DNA of 6,859 nt. Source: an uncultured Clostridia bacterium. Its GTDB lineage: Bacteria; Bacillota; Clostridia; Oscillospirales; Ruminococcaceae. The translations under genes were made by a program, and so were the position numbers. The DNA lies in the NCBI GenBank assembly GCA_945835425.1, contig CAMAJC010000104.1:1-6859 (forward strand). The letters run 5' to 3'. The first letter of the stretch is position 1. Each line of letters begins with the position of its first letter. Positions 5,419 through 6,859 of this stretch are shown one piece after another. The notes beneath the pieces were generated by a model. It was not told the origin of the DNA, searched no databases, and worked only from the letters and a program-made list of their open reading frames with translations.

Positions 5419-5898
5419 ATGTACAACTCCACACTCTGTTATCTTGAACGGGATGGGCAATACCTGATGCTTCATCGCATCAAAAAGAAAAAGGATATCA
5501 ACAAGGGCAAATGGATCGGCGTCGGCGGCAAGTTCGAGGAAGGCGAAAGCCCCGAGGACTGCGTCATCCGCGAGGTATGGGAAGAGACCGGCCTGACCCT
5601 CCAAAACCCCGTCCTGCGCGGCATCATCACCTTCATCGCCGACGCGGAACCGACCGAGTATATGTTTCTGTATACGGCCCCGCACTTCACCGGAACGATG
5701 GTCGGCGAGGAGGACTGCCCGGAAGGCATCCTGCGCTGGGTGGACAAGGACAAGATCGAGCAGCTGCCCATCTGGGACGGCGACCGGATTTTCCTGCGGC
5801 TGCTCCGGGAAGAGAAGCCTTTCTTCTCCCTCAAGCTGCGGTATGTAGACGGCGCGCTCACCGAAGCGGTTTTAGACGGGGAAAAGATTCCGGTTTGA
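5419..5898 (+). CDS. NUDIX hydrolase, MutT/MutX-like 8-oxo-dGTP diphosphatase
   Basis: This is a 159-aa single-domain NUDIX protein. The Nudix box is complete and fits GX5EX7REUXEEXGU from Gly37 to Leu59, with the metal-binding REVWEE at 51-56. The surrounding sequence (LMLHRIKKKKDINKGKWIGVGGK, the strand after the box, and the late EEKPFFSLKLRYVDG) resembles streptococcal MutX and related oxidised-dGTP sanitising enzymes, so removal of mutagenic 8-oxo-dGTP is the likely role. Substrate cannot be proven from sequence. The ATG at 5419 is chosen because it aligns with the start of the truncated copy at 5226; AGAGG at 5402-5406 is a rather distant RBS, and an in-frame TTG at 5392 would add nine unsupported residues. 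No clear promoter is seen, so metK read-through is possible. A bidirectional terminator lies about 135 nt downstream. Confidence 0.93.
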   Translation: MYNSTLCYLERDGQYLMLHRIKKKKDINKGKWIGVGGKFEEGESPEDCVIREVWEETGLTLQNPVLRGIITFIADAEPTEYMFLYTAPHFTGTMVGEEDCPEGILRWVDKDKIEQLPIWDGDRIFLRLLREEKPFFSLKLRYVDGALTEAVLDGEKIPV

Positions 5899-5918
5899 AC
5901 CGCCAGGTTTATTCCAAC

Positions 5919-5958
5919 AGTCTATAGAAATCAAACGTAACAATCATTTGCTTGTAGC
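5919..5958 (+). repeat. Right arm of long-range inverted repeat (partner at 1-40)
   Basis: This matches the reverse complement of 1-40 at 36 of 40 positions. It begins 20 nt after the NUDIX stop and runs directly into the hairpin at 5953-5993, with which it shares TGTAGC. The combination reads as one composite repeat unit: a conserved 40-bp lead plus a hairpin tail. Confidence 0.75.
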
Positions 5959-5993
5959 GGCTCCAATGTCCTGCGGACATTGGAGCCGCTACA
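5953..5993. repeat. TGTAGC-headed hairpin repeat, long copy with 19-bp perfect stem
   Basis: Arms 5953-5971 and 5975-5993 are perfect reverse complements around a TGC loop. The left arm is TGTAGC followed by GGCTCCAATGTCC. This is the longest member of the family also seen at 2406-2428 and 2519-2541; unlike those, the TGTAGC head is included in the stem. Its left arm recurs alone at 2581-2602. There is no T tract, so a terminator role is doubtful; a BIME/REP-like repeat is more likely. Confidence 0.85.
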
Positions 5994-6033
5994 GGTGTGA
6001 ATCATCAGCAGATAACTACATCGACAGTCAAAA

Positions 6034-6063
6034 GCGGCATGGAATCACCCATGCCGCCTTTTT
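6034..6063. terminator. Bidirectional intrinsic terminator between convergent genes
   Basis: GCGGCATGG (6034-6042) and CCATGCCGC (6049-6057) form a perfect 9-bp stem with a 6-nt loop. The plus strand continues C then TTTTT (6059-6063). The minus strand continues TTTT (6033-6030). It therefore can end both the rightward NUDIX transcript and the leftward ZIP transcript, whose stop is only 11 nt away. Confidence 0.9.
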
Positions 6064-6073
6064 CATTATATTC

Positions 6074-6856
6074 TCATCCCAGCGCCACATCGAGGATCAT
6101 CATCAAACTGAATCCCACGGCGAAGAAGACGGTGCCGACGTTGGAGTGCTCGCCTGCGGACATTTCCGGAATCAGCTCCTCGACGACCACATACAGCATC
6201 GCTCCTGCCGCAAAGCTGAGCAGATACGGCATAGCCGGTACCAGGAGCCCTGCTGCCGCCACCGTCAGCAGCGTCCCGATCGGCTCGACAATCCCGGAGA
6301 GCAGCCCATAGGAAAACGCTTTCCCTTTTTTCACGCCCTCCGCCCGCAGCGGCATCGAGATAATCGCGCCCTCGGGGAAGTTCTGGATCGCGATGCCCAG
6401 CGCCAGCGCCAGAGCGCCCATGGCGGAGATACTGCTGTTTCCGGACATAAACCCGGCGTACACCACGCCGACAGCCATCCCTTCCGGGAGATTATGCAGC
6501 GTCACGGCCAGCACCAGCATCGTCGTCCGCTGGAGGTGGCTCTTGGGGCCTTCCGCCTGCTCGGCGTTGCGGTGCAGATGGGGAATCAGATGGTCGAGGG
6601 CCAGCAAAAACAGCATACCCAGCCAAAACCCGACCGCAGCCGGTACAAAGGACCAGTCGCCCATCGGCTCTGCCTGCTCCAGCGCCGGAATCAGCAGACT
6701 CCAGACCGAAGCCGCCACCATGACTCCTGCCGCAAAGCCCGAAAGTGCCCGCTGCAGCCGGCCGCTCATCGCGCCCTTTAAAAAGAATACGCAGGCTGAC
6801 CCCAAAGCCGTCCCCAAAAACGGAAGCAGAATCCCCTGCAAAAGCTGAACTGTCAT
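6074..6856 (-). CDS. ZIP-family divalent metal transporter (ZupT/GufA-like)
   Basis: This is a 260-aa inner-membrane protein of the ZIP family, which imports zinc and other divalent metals. About eight hydrophobic segments are visible. The metal-site signatures are in the expected places: HNLPEGMAVGV at 121-131 (His121, Asn122, Glu125) for helix 4 and QNFPEGAIISMPL at 158-170 (Asn159, Glu162) for helix 5. A later helix carries Glu191 and another Glu226/Glu227. A short loop at 92-107 with HLH (93-95) is the cytoplasmic, metal-binding-type linker between helices 3 and 4. Length is usual for the ZupT/GufA branch. The ATG at 6856 is only 3 nt from the window edge, so its RBS, promoter and any longer start cannot be judged. 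It is convergent with the NUDIX gene and terminated at 6034-6063. Metal specificity is not determinable. Confidence 0.92.
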   Translation of the reverse strand: MTVQLLQGILLPFLGTALGSACVFFLKGAMSGRLQRALSGFAAGVMVAASVWSLLIPALEQAEPMGDWSFVPAAVGFWLGMLFLLALDHLIPHLHRNAEQAEGPKSHLQRTTMLVLAVTLHNLPEGMAVGVVYAGFMSGNSSISAMGALALALGIAIQNFPEGAIISMPLRAEGVKKGKAFSYGLLSGIVEPIGTLLTVAAAGLLVPAMPYLLSFAAGAMLYVVVEELIPEMSAGEHSNVGTVFFAVGFSLMMILDVALG

Positions 6857-6859
6857 ATT

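Noticed and set aside
5948..6781. 277-aa plus-strand open frame opposite the ZIP gene
   Set aside because: It starts in the hairpin repeat, passes through the bidirectional terminator, and is His/Arg/Gln-rich shadow sequence of the ZIP transporter.

Overview
The window looks like ordinary chromosome from a GC-rich, low-mobility region of a Gram-positive (Firmicutes/Clostridia) bacterium, most plausibly a gut Oscillospiraceae/Ruminococcaceae-type organism. The reasons are a Clostridia-style LexA, a SAM-I (S-box) riboswitch with an intrinsic terminator in front of metK, strong AGGAGG-type ribosome binding sites, consensus TTGACA-17-TATAAT promoters, and AT-rich 'ATGAAGAATGAA' terminal repeats in otherwise GC-rich intergenic DNA. 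The taxonomic call is inference only. No tRNA, rRNA, CRISPR array, transposase or phage gene was seen.

Layout, left to right. Positions 1-84 hold one arm of a long-range inverted repeat and a GC-rich hairpin. lexA (85-675, minus) follows. A MITE-like element with 29-bp inverted ends (701-1035) fills almost the whole gap between lexA and two tandem TrkA/RCK regulatory-subunit genes (1042-1698 and 1709-2323, minus), which look translationally coupled. A 291-bp gap (2324-2614) carries small hairpins of one repeat family. A TVP38/DedA-like membrane protein (2615-3355, minus) has its own promoter. It is divergent from metK (4034-5221, plus), which is preceded by a consensus promoter, a SAM-I aptamer, a terminator and a further structured leader. 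Behind metK lie a truncated 5' copy of a NUDIX gene (5226-5300), a 56-nt imperfect palindrome, and the intact MutT/MutX-like NUDIX gene (5419-5898). A perfect 19-bp-stem hairpin and a bidirectional terminator separate it from a convergent ZIP-family metal transporter (6074-6856, minus) at the right edge.

Functionally this is a set of housekeeping genes rather than one pathway: SOS control (LexA), nucleotide-pool sanitation (NUDIX), methyl-donor synthesis under SAM feedback (MetK), K+ uptake gating (TrkA pair, with no channel subunit in the window), and metal and membrane functions (ZIP, TVP38-like). I see no convincing novel multi-gene system. The most unusual content is between the genes: a family of TGTAGC-headed hairpins whose stems differ in sequence but keep 3-nt loops; a 40-bp inverted repeat bracketing about 5.9 kb; the MITE-like element beside lexA; a truncated NUDIX duplicate whose differences from the intact gene are almost all synonymous; and an unassigned, possibly transcribed stretch upstream of the metK promoter.
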